Program-made: the position numbers and the translations under genes
Notes under the pieces: generated by a model
Told to the model about the DNA's origin: nothing
Database searches by the model: none
The model's input: only the letters and a program-made list of their open reading frames with translations
Assembly: GCA_963715745.1 (NCBI GenBank)
Contig: OY970271.1
Coordinates: 3,410,001 to 3,474,000, forward strand
Source of the DNA: CAWGJF01 sp963715745
Lineage (GTDB): Bacteria > Bacteroidota > Ignavibacteria > Ignavibacteriales > Ignavibacteriaceae
Direction of reading: 5' to 3'
Length of the DNA stretch: 64,000 bases
Shown: positions 6,894 to 16,313 of the stretch, one piece after another
How the letters are laid out: each line of letters begins with the position of its first letter
How positions within the stretch are numbered: position 1 is the first letter of the stretch

Positions 6894-9503
6894 CTATTTT
6901 ATCAGCAGCATCTTTCGTGATTCACCAAACGAATCTGATTCCAGCCTGTAAATGTAAATACCGCTTGAAAGTTCTTTTGCATCGAATTCTTTTTCGTATA
7001 CTTTTCCACCTTCCGCTATTCCGTTAAATAACGCAGCCACTTCATTGCCCAGTATATCGAATACTATTAGTTTCGCATTCTGTGTCTCCGCCAGTGCGAA
7101 CTTAATTTTTGTTGCCGGATTAAAAGGATTGGGGTAGTTCTGCTCAAGTACAAATCCATCCGGAATTAAACCGGCGTCTACTTCAATAATGTTACTAAAT
7201 TCAAAACTGCCGTCATTATCAATCTGTTTTAACCTGTATGAATAATTACCATAATTAGTATTATTGTCTGTGAATGAATATTCCTTAGGTGAGTTGCTGT
7301 TGCCGTGTCCTTCCACAAATCCAATCTTCACCCACCCCTTTTCTTCCCCTCCCGGGAGAGGATTTAGGGGTGGGTTTTTACGTTCGATCTCAAAACCATA
7401 ATTGTTAACTTCTGTTTCAGTTCGCCAATCAAGCTGAATCTCACCGCTGTGTAGTACTTTTGCTGTGAAGGAAGAGAGTTCGACGGGGAGATTGTGATCA
7501 ACCGTTAGTATCCCTGCAGCGCTTGTTGAACTTTGTCCATCAGGATTAGTAATTGTGAGAGTATATGAACCGTCCGCAGCACCTGAAGCATTCAAGTTTA
7601 ATGTGATCTGTGTTGGACTATTATAAGCCACACTGGTTACAACAATTCCTGCAGGTGAGAATAAAGCAATAATATGATTTGGAAATCCAACACCAGGATC
7701 AAAAAAGCCAGAACCGTTTACAACTGTCCCCGTAACAACAATATTTACAGAAGATTGATTAGGAATAGCGGATGGAGTACACAAAGTTGGAGTAGTTGGA
7801 GGTGGTGCTAACAATTGTACAACTCTTACTCCCCAGGAATTTGTTGCATTACAGTACTCCTGAAATGTCCACATTGTCATATCATCGTTTGGATCAATTC
7901 CAACCTGGGAATAGTCACCCCAACGTTGGGGATCCGTTACTGTTACGTTATAAGCAGTTGTGCTTGTTTGAGCAAGCGTAAAACTTTGGGTTGTTCCTAA
8001 AACATCGGATGATAATCTTCCTGCAACAACAATTTCAGCTCGTCTTCCTGTTCCTGCTCTGCTTGAGCCCAAGGACATATGCCCTTGCCCGGACATAGCA
8101 ACGCTAGGTATCCAAAAAAACATAGGATTGGCTGCTACACCGTCAAATAAAGTTCCTGATTGATTTAATGTTGGTGTAGTTGAGAGATTAGTTATCTCAT
8201 ACCATCTGCAAGCGGTTCTTGTTCCACCCGACCCACCCACTCCCGAAGTATTAACACGAATGTTATGAGCTGTCCAAAGAGTAGATATACCAGTATTTTT
8301 ATTTTTACGTATTTGAGCCGCAAATAGTCTATCATCCAAGGCATCCAATGAAGTTGAAGTACCAGATGCTGGTACAGTTAAAGGAAAATAAGTTGTTGGA
8401 ACTGTAATATTCAGGTTACTCGAAATGGTTGGTGTTCCACCAGGATTTGAAATTCTTCTTATATCAAGTTGATTGAATACCAGTGCATCAACTCCTATAA
8501 AGTATCCTTCTGTAGCATCAGGATCATCATTATCAACTCCCTGTGGAGTGTAAGGCCCAGCAATGGAACCGGTGCAAATATTTCTAAAAGCTGTCGCTGC
8601 AATAGGTCCGGGACCGAGAATGGATGATTTTCTCACGACAAATCCGGTACAACTACTAAAATTATTTCCTAAAAAATTATTTACACCTATATAAAGCGCA
8701 TTTACATCAACACCTAATGTAGGATAATCGGCAAACTTTCCACCATCTCCAGCAGGAGAAACAAGATTGTGCTGGAAGTTGAAAAATGTGAAGCTTGAGG
8801 TTCCAGTAATGGTTGATCCGCTACTTACGGCTATTAAGACTCTGTTATTAGTGGAAGCAACATTAATTATTACAGCAAACCACCGCTGACTTAATCTATC
8901 ATATCTGATGTGCGGGTCACTCGTACTAGAACCATTTCTAACCGAACTAAAAAAAACATCCATATCAGCATCCAAAGGTCCAAGAACTCCCGTCTTGTCA
9001 TATACTCTAATTCTGCCATTTGCTGCCACCATTATTTGAGTTGGACCAACGTCTCCCATACAGTCAGGTGGAACATAACCTGGTCCATCAGAAATTTGAG
9101 TTCCAAGAAAAGTTACCCCAACAGTTTGGGGATTCATAGGTTCAATTGGTGGATAAAAATCATTTGAAGAAATTGGCCATTGTGAAACTTCCAATCCTGG
9201 AGTTGGTGGAAGATTTTCCCTTGGTGATTCAAACTCTTTCTTGAAAAGTGGTTCAGTGTAATATCTTTTGGGATTATTTCTTTCCCTTTCCATTATATCA
9301 GCAACTGTTTCAGTAATGCCATACTCACCAACCCAGGGGATTTCGTTAGATGATCCTAAACTTTTAAATTGAATGCTTGTTTCAATATTGGGATTGGTTA
9401 CTAAATCAATATTACGAACCGCAGCAGAGTTTTTAGAATACTGAGCAAATGGATTAGTAAAGAATAATATTGTTAAAATTACAATTGTACGTTTTATATA
9501 CAT
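6894..9503 (-). CDS. Large secreted T9SS-sorted protein
   Basis: The 869-residue product starts with a signal peptide (MYIKRTIVILTILFFTNPFAQ). The large N-terminal part (about 120-560) reads as a beta-rich domain with segments such as PPDCMGDVGPTQIMVAANG and RWGDYSQVGIDPNDDMTMW, seen in uncharacterised secreted proteins of Bacteroidota; a propeller fold is possible. Residues about 565-675 resemble an IPT/TIG Ig-like domain ending in TNPDGQSS. Then comes LPVELSSFTAKV...VNNYGFEIERK and the T9SS sorting domain (EQNYPNPFNPATKIKF, ending KMLLIK). A palindromic element (7330-7375) is inserted in frame in the region before the sorting domain, adding residues around PPLNPLPGGEEKG that the neighbouring paralogous region at 5584 lacks. 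Confidence 0.8.
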   Translation of the reverse strand: MYIKRTIVILTILFFTNPFAQYSKNSAAVRNIDLVTNPNIETSIQFKSLGSSNEIPWVGEYGITETVADIMERERNNPKRYYTEPLFKKEFESPRENLPPTPGLEVSQWPISSNDFYPPIEPMNPQTVGVTFLGTQISDGPGYVPPDCMGDVGPTQIMVAANGRIRVYDKTGVLGPLDADMDVFFSSVRNGSSTSDPHIRYDRLSQRWFAVIINVASTNNRVLIAVSSGSTITGTSSFTFFNFQHNLVSPAGDGGKFADYPTLGVDVNALYIGVNNFLGNNFSSCTGFVVRKSSILGPGPIAATAFRNICTGSIAGPYTPQGVDNDDPDATEGYFIGVDALVFNQLDIRRISNPGGTPTISSNLNITVPTTYFPLTVPASGTSTSLDALDDRLFAAQIRKNKNTGISTLWTAHNIRVNTSGVGGSGGTRTACRWYEITNLSTTPTLNQSGTLFDGVAANPMFFWIPSVAMSGQGHMSLGSSRAGTGRRAEIVVAGRLSSDVLGTTQSFTLAQTSTTAYNVTVTDPQRWGDYSQVGIDPNDDMTMWTFQEYCNATNSWGVRVVQLLAPPPTTPTLCTPSAIPNQSSVNIVVTGTVVNGSGFFDPGVGFPNHIIALFSPAGIVVTSVAYNSPTQITLNLNASGAADGSYTLTITNPDGQSSTSAAGILTVDHNLPVELSSFTAKVLHSGEIQLDWRTETEVNNYGFEIERKNPPLNPLPGGEEKGWVKIGFVEGHGNSNSPKEYSFTDNNTNYGNYSYRLKQIDNDGSFEFSNIIEVDAGLIPDGFVLEQNYPNPFNPATKIKFALAETQNAKLIVFDILGNEVAALFNGIAEGGKVYEKEFDAKELSSGIYIYRLESDSFGESRKMLLIK
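7330..7375. repeat. Palindromic element inserted in frame in a coding region
   Basis: ACCCACCCCT (7330-7339) and its exact complement AGGGGTGGGT (7366-7375) enclose a second palindrome CTCCCGGGAG (7349-7358). On the minus strand it encodes NPPLNPLPGGEE-like residues that interrupt an otherwise conserved stretch between FEIERK and GFVEG. The GC-rich composition contrasts with the host gene. Confidence 0.75.
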
Positions 9504-9789
9504 TTTACTTCCTATAAATTCTTTCCCACCGATGATTTTCTCAAATAAAAAGCCAAAATAAATCTATTTTTTAACTAAAAAACGAACTTGAGTTTTATGA
9601 TATTTGTTATATTGAAATCTATAATACTAACCACCAAATTTTCTTATGAAAAAAATACTTTTTACCTGTGAATCTGGATCAATTGAAACTGAATATTTAA
9701 TTAACTCCATAAAAAGAAACTCGGTATAAATTACCGAAAGAAATATTTATTTCAAATTGAATTGATTTACAAATAATTGCGGAGATGAT

Positions 9790-10707
9790 ATGGCTAAAAA
9801 AATTCTTATAACCGGTGCAACAGGTTCCATTGGCTCGAGGCTAACGGAGAAATTTTTTCGCAGGGGTGATTCAGTTTCTGTTTTTACACGGAACCCAACC
9901 AAAGCCAAAAAAATTTTACCGAATGCATCAGAATTTATAGAATGGGATTACAGCTACCCGGAGAAATGGAAATATTTTCTCGACAGAAAAGATGTTGTTA
10001 TCCATCTTGCAGGTTTAAATCTTAGTTCAAAAAGATGGAATGATAAATTTAAAAAGAAAGCTTATGAAAGCAGAATAATAAGTACAAGAAATTTAATCGA
10101 AGCAATTGAAACAGTCGAACAAAAACCGAAAGTATTTATTTGTTCTTCCGCAGTTGGATATTACGGCGACAGAGGTGAAGAATTATTAAAAGAAGATTCA
10201 AATCCCGCTGATGATTTTTTAGCAAAGCTTTGTATTGATTGGGAAAAGGAAGCTGCTGAAGTTGATAAATCTGGAGTAAGAAGAGTTTCAGTAAGAACAG
10301 GATTGGTTCTCAGTAAAGGTGAAGGGCTTCTGAAAAAATTATACCTGCCTTTTAAACTATTTGTCGGCGGACCGCTTGGAAATGGAAATCAATGGTTTCC
10401 CTGGCTTCATATTGATGATATTGTCGGAATTTATCTGCACGCAATTGATAATGAAAATATTTCAGGTGTGTTAAACGCAGCTTCCCCCGGAATAGTCAGA
10501 ATGAAAGAGTTTACAAGACAATTTGGAAAAATTTTAAATCGTCCTTCCCTGTTTCATGTTCCAAAATTTGCGATAAAGTTAGTAGCCGGGGAATTAGGTA
10601 ATCACGCAACTGACAGCCAGAATATTTCAGTTGAAAAATTATTAGAATGCGGATATAAATTTAAGTTTGAAAACCTTGAAGCAGCATTAAAAGATTTATT
10701 GGAATGA
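9790..10707 (+). CDS. TIGR01777-family NAD(P)-dependent epimerase (SDR39U1/YfcH type)
   Basis: The 305-residue protein opens with a Rossmann dinucleotide-binding motif, KKILITGATGSIGSRL (GATGxIG), and has VVIHLAG near residue 75 and the active-site YYGD near 121. The C-terminal part has the DUF1731-like end (HVPKFAIKLVAGELG, SQNISVEKLLECGYKF). These proteins belong to the extended short-chain dehydrogenase group; substrate is unknown for most members. CGGAGATG precedes the ATG as ribosome-binding site. It is a single gene on the plus strand; an inverted repeat TCGGTA-N5-TACCGA (9721-9737) lies upstream and might be an operator. Confidence 0.85.
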   Translation: MAKKILITGATGSIGSRLTEKFFRRGDSVSVFTRNPTKAKKILPNASEFIEWDYSYPEKWKYFLDRKDVVIHLAGLNLSSKRWNDKFKKKAYESRIISTRNLIEAIETVEQKPKVFICSSAVGYYGDRGEELLKEDSNPADDFLAKLCIDWEKEAAEVDKSGVRRVSVRTGLVLSKGEGLLKKLYLPFKLFVGGPLGNGNQWFPWLHIDDIVGIYLHAIDNENISGVLNAASPGIVRMKEFTRQFGKILNRPSLFHVPKFAIKLVAGELGNHATDSQNISVEKLLECGYKFKFENLEAALKDLLE

Positions 10708-10710
10708 AAT

Positions 10711-10738
10711 GTAGAGACGCATTTTGATGCGTCTCTAC
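10711..10738. repeat. Perfect hairpin GTAGAGACGCA/TGCGTCTCTAC
   Basis: Eleven perfectly paired bases with a six-base loop between two convergent genes. There is no clear U tract, but it could still act as a bidirectional terminator. The stem sequence resembles a palindromic intergenic repeat (GTAGAGACG...CGTCTCTAC) that I recall from many unrelated bacteria, including cyanobacteria. Confidence 0.7.
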
Positions 10739-10747
10739 AAATGGGAA

Positions 10748-12073
10748 TTAATATCTGTAGTAATCCGGTTTGAACGGTCCTTCAACTGTAACACCAATAT
10801 ATTCAGCCTGCTGTTCAGTTAAGGTTTCAAGTTCAGCACCAAGTTTGCCAAGATGAAGCATTGCAACTTTCTCATCAAGATGCTTTGGTAAAACATAAAC
10901 TTCATTCTTGTAATTATCATGATTCTGCCACAACTCTATTTGAGCAAGAACCTGGTTGCTGAAAGAATTGGACATTACAAATGATGGATGTCCCATTGCA
11001 CAGCCGAGATTTACAAGTCTTCCTTCAGCAAGCACAATTATATCTTTTCCATCTATATTGTATAAATCAACCTGTGGTTTAATAGTATCTCTGGTAGCTC
11101 CATAATTTTTATTCAGCCAGGCCATATCAATTTCATTATCAAAATGACCAATGTTGCAAACTACAGTTTTGTCCTTCATTTTTTTGAAGTGCTTTTCGTT
11201 GACAACATTATAATTGCCGGTAGCAGTAACAACTATATCAGCTTCGTGAACAACATTTTCCAGTTTCTTTACAGGGAAACCATTCATAGCTGCCTGTAAA
11301 GCACAAATAGGATCTATCTCAGTAACCGTCACTCTCACACCTGCATTTGCAAGCGCTTCTGCTGAACCTTTACCAACATCACCGTAACCACAAACTACAG
11401 CAGTTTTGCCGGCAAGCATTAAATCGGTTGCTCTACGGATTGCATCAACTAAAGATTCGCGGCAGCCGTATTTGTTATCAAATTTTGATTTTGTAACTGA
11501 ATCATTCACATTAAAAGTTGGAACAGGCAAAGTTCCTTTTTTCATTCTGTCATAAAGACGATGTACACCAGTGGTAGTTTCTTCAGAAATTCCGCGAATG
11601 TTTTTTACAAGCTCAGGATAATTATCAAGTACAGTATTCGTTAAATCGCCACCATCATCAAGAATCATATTAAGAGGTTTGCTTTCATCACCAAAAAATA
11701 AAGTCTGTTCAATACACCAGTCGTACTCCTCAAGTGATTCGCCTTTCCAGGCAAATACGGGAATTCCGGCTTTTGCAATTGCTGCTGCTGCATGATCCTG
11801 AGTGGAAAAAATATTACAGGATGACCATTTAACTTCAGCACCAAGTTCAACCAGCGTTTCAATTAAAACTGCAGTTTGAATTGTCATATGCAGGCATCCG
11901 GCTATTCTTGCACCTTTGAGTGGTTTTGAATTTTTATATTCTTCCCTGATAGCCATCAATCCGGGCATTTCAGCTTCTGCAAGACGGATTTCTTTTCTGC
12001 CCCAATCGGCAAGCGAAATATCTTTCACTTTATATTTTAATGAGAAATCAATTTTCTTTTCAGTAATTTCCAT
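10748..12073 (-). CDS. ahcY: Adenosylhomocysteinase
   Basis: The 441-residue enzyme hydrolyses S-adenosylhomocysteine to adenosine and homocysteine with tightly bound NAD. The NAD-binding motif VVCGYGDVGKGSAEAL lies at about residues 222-237; further family signatures are HLTMTIQTA-like CLHMTIQTAVLIETL near 60, HPSFVMSNSFSNQVLAQIELW near 370 and the C-terminal KPDYYRY, which completes the cofactor site of the neighbouring subunit. Length is normal for the form without the long insertion. It lies 87 bases downstream of metK on the same strand, so the two enzymes of the SAM cycle are probably co-transcribed. Confidence 0.97.
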   Translation of the reverse strand: MEITEKKIDFSLKYKVKDISLADWGRKEIRLAEAEMPGLMAIREEYKNSKPLKGARIAGCLHMTIQTAVLIETLVELGAEVKWSSCNIFSTQDHAAAAIAKAGIPVFAWKGESLEEYDWCIEQTLFFGDESKPLNMILDDGGDLTNTVLDNYPELVKNIRGISEETTTGVHRLYDRMKKGTLPVPTFNVNDSVTKSKFDNKYGCRESLVDAIRRATDLMLAGKTAVVCGYGDVGKGSAEALANAGVRVTVTEIDPICALQAAMNGFPVKKLENVVHEADIVVTATGNYNVVNEKHFKKMKDKTVVCNIGHFDNEIDMAWLNKNYGATRDTIKPQVDLYNIDGKDIIVLAEGRLVNLGCAMGHPSFVMSNSFSNQVLAQIELWQNHDNYKNEVYVLPKHLDEKVAMLHLGKLGAELETLTEQQAEYIGVTVEGPFKPDYYRY

Positions 12074-12160
12074 TCTTTTACCTCGTTTTATTTAATAAAC
12101 ATTTCTTCCCCTGAAAACAACAGAGACAATTTATAAGTTCAGTAATGGGAATATAAAAAA

Positions 12161-13303
12161 CTATGCGTATTTCTTAAAGACAGGAACCAGGTCTAGTTCT
12201 TCCCAGGTAAATCCTTCTTCATTTCTTCCAAAATGCCCGTATGCAGATGTTTTTTGATAAACAGGATTTCTGAGTTTTAATCTTTCAATTATTCCTTTGG
12301 GTGTTAGGTTTACTTCTTTATTTATCATTTCTGATATTTTTGAATCCGGAATAACTCCTGTTCCTTTTGTATCAACATAAACTGAAACCGGGTCAGCAAC
12401 ACCAATTGCATAAGCAACCTGAACAAGACATTCTTTTGCAAGTCCGGCAGCGACAACATTTTTAGCGATGTGTCTTGCTGCATAAGTTGCACTGCGGTCA
12501 ACTTTTGAAGGATCCTTACCGGAAAATGCGCCGCCGCCATGAGGTGCCCAGCCGCCGTAAGTATCAACAATTATTTTTCTTCCGGTTAATCCGCTGTCAC
12601 CGTGCGGTCCGCCTATTTCAAATCTTCCGGTTGGATTGACAAAATACTTAGTTTTAGAATCAATCAATTCAGCAGGAATAACTTTTTTAATAACATACTC
12701 AATTGCGTCTTCTTTAATTTTTTTCTGAACTGCATCAGCATCGTGCTGAGTAGATATAACAACCGCATCGACGCGAACAGGATTTTTATTATCATCATAT
12801 TCAACTGTCACCTGAGATTTAGAATCGGGTCTGAGATAAGGCATTGTTCCATTTGCGGCTTTACGAATGTCAGCAAGTTTTTTAACTAATTTATGTGCAT
12901 ACATAATCGGCATTGGCATAAGTTCAGGAGTCTGATCACAAGCATAACCGAACATAATTCCCTGGTCACCGGCACCGCCGGTATCAACACCCATTGCAAT
13001 ATCAGGAGACTGTGAATGAATAGCATTTAGAACTGAACAAGATTCAGAATCAAATTTATAATCAGCTTTTGTATAACCAATATTTTTTACTGTTTCTCTT
13101 ACAACTTCAGGAACTTCTATATAAGCATCGGTAGTAATCTCACCTCCGACTAAAACCAATCCAGTGGTAACGAATGTTTCACATGCCACTCTTGCATTAG
13201 GATCTTTAGATAGAATTGCATCAAGAATTCCATCAGAAATTGCGTCGCAGACTTTATCCGGATGACCCTCGGAAACTGATTCAGATGTGAACAAAAAGGA
13301 CAT
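12161..13303 (-). CDS. metK: S-adenosylmethionine synthetase
   Basis: The 380-residue enzyme makes S-adenosylmethionine from ATP and methionine. Visible motifs: EGHPDKVCDAISD (residues about 12-24), the ATP-binding hexapeptide region GAGDQGIMFGYA (about 110-121), GRFEIGGPHGDSGLTGRKI and the phosphate-binding GGGAFSGKDPSKVDRSATY (about 235-270). Length is normal. GAAAGG upstream of the ATG serves as ribosome-binding site. It leads a two-gene unit with ahcY. I looked upstream for a SAM riboswitch and did not recognise one. Confidence 0.97.
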   Translation of the reverse strand: MSFLFTSESVSEGHPDKVCDAISDGILDAILSKDPNARVACETFVTTGLVLVGGEITTDAYIEVPEVVRETVKNIGYTKADYKFDSESCSVLNAIHSQSPDIAMGVDTGGAGDQGIMFGYACDQTPELMPMPIMYAHKLVKKLADIRKAANGTMPYLRPDSKSQVTVEYDDNKNPVRVDAVVISTQHDADAVQKKIKEDAIEYVIKKVIPAELIDSKTKYFVNPTGRFEIGGPHGDSGLTGRKIIVDTYGGWAPHGGGAFSGKDPSKVDRSATYAARHIAKNVVAAGLAKECLVQVAYAIGVADPVSVYVDTKGTGVIPDSKISEMINKEVNLTPKGIIERLKLRNPVYQKTSAYGHFGRNEEGFTWEELDLVPVFKKYA

Positions 13304-13555
13304 CGTAAATTACCTTTCTACAAATATTTAAAGATTCTCAAAAGAGTTTACAAACTTAGTTAAATACCTTTTTTATCACAAACTATCCGCATCACAAAAG
13401 TCGGGCTCAAGTGTAAGTACAAGTTCAAGATTTTCTCATACAATTAGAATATAGAAGTCAGGTTAATGATATAACCCCATCAATTTATTGCAAACCAAAT
13501 TATGCCAGCTATTATTTTTATATTTACAAACAATTATTAAATAAAATATACAGTA

Positions 13556-14500
13556 ATGAAAGATACTCGTGTAACAAAATTGTTTACCATAAAATATCCA
13601 ATCATCCAGGCTGGAATGGTCTGGACTTCCGGCTGGAAGCTTGCATCTGCCGTCTCAAATAACGGCGGGTTAGGTTTGATTGGTTCCGGTTCTATGAAAC
13701 CGGAATTATTAAGAGAACATATCAGGAATTGTTTTAAAGTTACAGAAAAACCTTTCGGAGTAAACATTCCTTTATTGAGAGGCGATGCAGAAGAGCTTGT
13801 AAAAGTAGTCATCGAAGAAGGTGTAAAAATTGTTTTTACATCTGCTGGTCATCCCAAAAAATTTATCGAACAGTTTAAAAAAAATAATATTATAACTGCG
13901 CACGTTGTTCCATCAGTTAAGCATGGTTTAAAAGCCCAGGAAGTCGGGTGCGATGCGGTTGTCGGTGAAGGTGTTGAAGCAGGCGGACACAATGGAGCCG
14001 ATCAGACAACTACAATGGTTCTGATTCCTCAATTGGCAAATGCTCTAAATATTCCTGTAATTGCTGCGGGAGGAATTACAGACGGAAGAGGAATTGTAGC
14101 AGCCCTTGCACTTGGTGCTGAGGGAGTACAGATTGGAACAAGATTCGCAGCGACAGTTGAATCATCGGCTCATCCAAATTATAAAAAGAAAATTGTTGAA
14201 AGTGGTGATGGAGGAACCACACTTGCATTCAGGAAAATCGGACTTGTAAGGATGATGAAAAATGATTTTGCCGAACGTGCTGTTAAAGCTGAACTTGATG
14301 GCTGGAACGAAGAAAAGTTAAAAGAACTTTTAGGAAACAAACGGGAGCGATTAGGAATTTTTGAAGGTGATGAAATTGAAGGCGAAATGGAAGCCGGTCA
14401 GGGTGTTGGGTTGATAAAGGAAATTTTGCCAGTAAAAGATTTGTTTGAAAAGCTTATTATGGAATACGAACAAGCGATTGAAAGATTAAAAAAATTTTAG
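13556..14500 (+). CDS. Nitronate monooxygenase / enoyl-ACP reductase II (FabK)-like flavoenzyme
   Basis: The 314-residue protein has the FMN-dependent TIM-barrel pattern of this family: YPIIQAGMVWTSGWKLASAVSNNGGLGLIGSG at the N-terminus, VGEGVEAGGHNG near 137-148 with the conserved His, IPVIAAGGITDGRGIVAALALGAEGVQIGTRF near 165-196. Nitronate monooxygenases and FabK cannot be separated reliably from these motifs. A FabK role would place it in fatty acid synthesis, but no other fab gene is nearby. It ends with a 4-base overlap against the convergent ispH gene. Confidence 0.8.
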   Translation: MKDTRVTKLFTIKYPIIQAGMVWTSGWKLASAVSNNGGLGLIGSGSMKPELLREHIRNCFKVTEKPFGVNIPLLRGDAEELVKVVIEEGVKIVFTSAGHPKKFIEQFKKNNIITAHVVPSVKHGLKAQEVGCDAVVGEGVEAGGHNGADQTTTMVLIPQLANALNIPVIAAGGITDGRGIVAALALGAEGVQIGTRFAATVESSAHPNYKKKIVESGDGGTTLAFRKIGLVRMMKNDFAERAVKAELDGWNEEKLKELLGNKRERLGIFEGDEIEGEMEAGQGVGLIKEILPVKDLFEKLIMEYEQAIERLKKF

Positions 14501-15741
14501 CTGCTTAAATAAGTCTGATTCTGTAAAACCGATTTTAGAACTTCATCCTGAGATTTTGCATCAGGGAAAAATGATAACAACTTTTGCAAAACCTGGTCAA
14601 CAATTGCATCTGGACAGGATGCACCGCTTGTTAAAATAATATCCACTGGTTTTTTACCAGGGATATAATTTCTAGATAAAATTTCTTTGTGAGATTTTAA
14701 ATCGAAATGGCTTATTTCATCTTTTGAAATAATCTTATCTGCTCCGGATATAAAAAAGGTTTTTAAATTTTGTTCACAAAGCTCAACAATGTGTCCGGTG
14801 TTTGAACTGTTGTACCCGCCAACTACAATTGCAAAATCAGCTGGTTCTTTAAGTAAACCATAAGTTGCTTCCTGGTTGTCATTTGTTGCATAACAAAGAG
14901 TATCGCGCGTATCAGCAAAATGATCTTTTATATTTTCATTCCCGTATTTTTTAACCATCACATTTTTTAAATGATCCGCAATTTCCTGGGTTTCAGTTGC
15001 AAGCATTGTTGTCTGGTTCACAACTCCGACTCGCTGCAAATCTTTTTCAACATTGAAATTCTCTGAATATTTTTTATCAAAAATATTATAGAAATCTTTT
15101 GTAGGAATTTTTCCAAGAATAATATCCCCAAGAATTTTCGTTTCTTCAAGATCGCGGACAATTACCGATGGTGCATTTGTAACGCTGTGTGAAAAAGTTG
15201 CCCTCGTTTCTTCGTGGTAATGCTTTCCGTGTATTATAACTGTAAATCCTTGTGCTCCAATCTGCTCTGAGCGGTTCCAGACTTTCTCAACAAACGGACA
15301 GGTTGTATTAAACTTTACCGTATCAATATTTTTTTCTTTTAAAATTGATTCTGTTTCAAGAGTTGTTCCGAAGGCAGGAATAATTATGATGTCATCTTTA
15401 TTAATTTCTTTCCAATCAATTAATTGTCTGCCTGAAGTATCCATCACAAACCTTACTCCCCTACTTATTAAATCATTATTCACATCGGGATTGTGAATCA
15501 TTTCACTCAACAAAAAAATTCTTTTGCCGGGATTTTCTTCAATCGTTTTGTAAGAGATTTCAATTGCATTTTCGACGCCGTAACAAAATCCGAAATGCCG
15601 GGCTATAAAAAAATTAACAGGACCGAACTCCAGCTTTGTCGGGCTAAAATCCTTCTTCCTCGGATCATCGAGCTTGCGTGCTTCTTTAATTTTGGTTATA
15701 AAATTACTTCTGTAAAACTGCGGAATGTCAAAATTTTTCAT
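14497..15741 (-). CDS. ispH: 4-hydroxy-3-methylbut-2-enyl diphosphate reductase
   Basis: The 414-residue iron-sulfur enzyme catalyses the last step of the MEP pathway, giving IPP and DMAPP. The three cluster-ligand cysteines appear in HFGFCYGVENAI (about residue 53), TTCPFVEKVW (about 145) and SGASCPDAIVDQVL (about 375); the catalytic Glu region is RATFSHSVT. It is the long form (about 400 residues, as in cyanobacteria and plants) rather than the 310-residue enterobacterial form. The next gene upstream on the same strand starts 26 bases away and may be in the same operon. Confidence 0.93.
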   Translation of the reverse strand: MKNFDIPQFYRSNFITKIKEARKLDDPRKKDFSPTKLEFGPVNFFIARHFGFCYGVENAIEISYKTIEENPGKRIFLLSEMIHNPDVNNDLISRGVRFVMDTSGRQLIDWKEINKDDIIIIPAFGTTLETESILKEKNIDTVKFNTTCPFVEKVWNRSEQIGAQGFTVIIHGKHYHEETRATFSHSVTNAPSVIVRDLEETKILGDIILGKIPTKDFYNIFDKKYSENFNVEKDLQRVGVVNQTTMLATETQEIADHLKNVMVKKYGNENIKDHFADTRDTLCYATNDNQEATYGLLKEPADFAIVVGGYNSSNTGHIVELCEQNLKTFFISGADKIISKDEISHFDLKSHKEILSRNYIPGKKPVDIILTSGASCPDAIVDQVLQKLLSFFPDAKSQDEVLKSVLQNQTYLSS

Positions 15742-15767
15742 ATCTGGAAATTAAACCAATCCTATCA

Positions 15768-16238
15768 TTACCGAAAGTCACTTTCGGAAAGATTACATAC
15801 TTCTTTAAATTGTTCTCTTGACGGTCGGTTCATAATAAAATATCCAATCAGAAAAACTGCAACAGCAATAAAAACATTGTTGCCGGTTAATAAATAAATC
15901 ACCAAAGAAAAAAGGACTGAACTTTCAACAATTGCCCAGCTAATAATCTTGGAGGCTCTGTAAGCAATAATTTTTTTAAGCTTATCATTTTCATTTTTAA
16001 TTGATTCTATTTTCTTGTTATAAATGAATCGTGAAATAAACATTGCTGTCATTCCAAAAACTGGAACAAGTATAATGAAAATTTGATCTAACTCTTTATC
16101 CGGAATTCCCATATTCCTATTTTGAACAACAAAAACAGCTATAGCCATAAAAAGCAATTGACCAATTAACATTGCAAGAAATAAAATATTATTTACTTTA
16201 TGATGCTGAGGAATGGAATTGACCCCCTCGGTATTCAT
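15768..16238 (-). CDS. Hypothetical four-helix membrane protein
   Basis: A 156-residue protein with two hydrophobic pairs (residues about 18-40, 48-70, 100-118, 120-136) joined by a short charged coiled-coil-like stretch (KKIESIKNENDKLKK, about 74-88). No family recognised. It starts at ATG 16238 and is immediately followed by ispH on the same strand, so co-transcription is likely. It is divergent from prfA. Confidence 0.7.
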   Translation of the reverse strand: MNTEGVNSIPQHHKVNNILFLAMLIGQLLFMAIAVFVVQNRNMGIPDKELDQIFIILVPVFGMTAMFISRFIYNKKIESIKNENDKLKKIIAYRASKIISWAIVESSVLFSLVIYLLTGNNVFIAVAVFLIGYFIMNRPSREQFKEVCNLSESDFR

Positions 16239-16313
16239 TGAATTATCTCCTGGTTAACTTAGAATATAAATCGTTTGTTCAGTATATTTGGCGTTCAAAA
16301 ATACAAAAGATAA

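Noticed and set aside
9646..9729. Short open frame MKKILFTCESGSI... of 27 codons upstream of the epimerase gene
   Set aside because: Too short, no clear ribosome-binding site and no recognisable motif; it ends within an inverted repeat, so I treat it as chance.
13304..13555. Possible SAM riboswitch upstream of metK
   Set aside because: I looked on the minus strand for SAM-I, SAM-II and SAM/SAH consensus pieces and found no convincing core.
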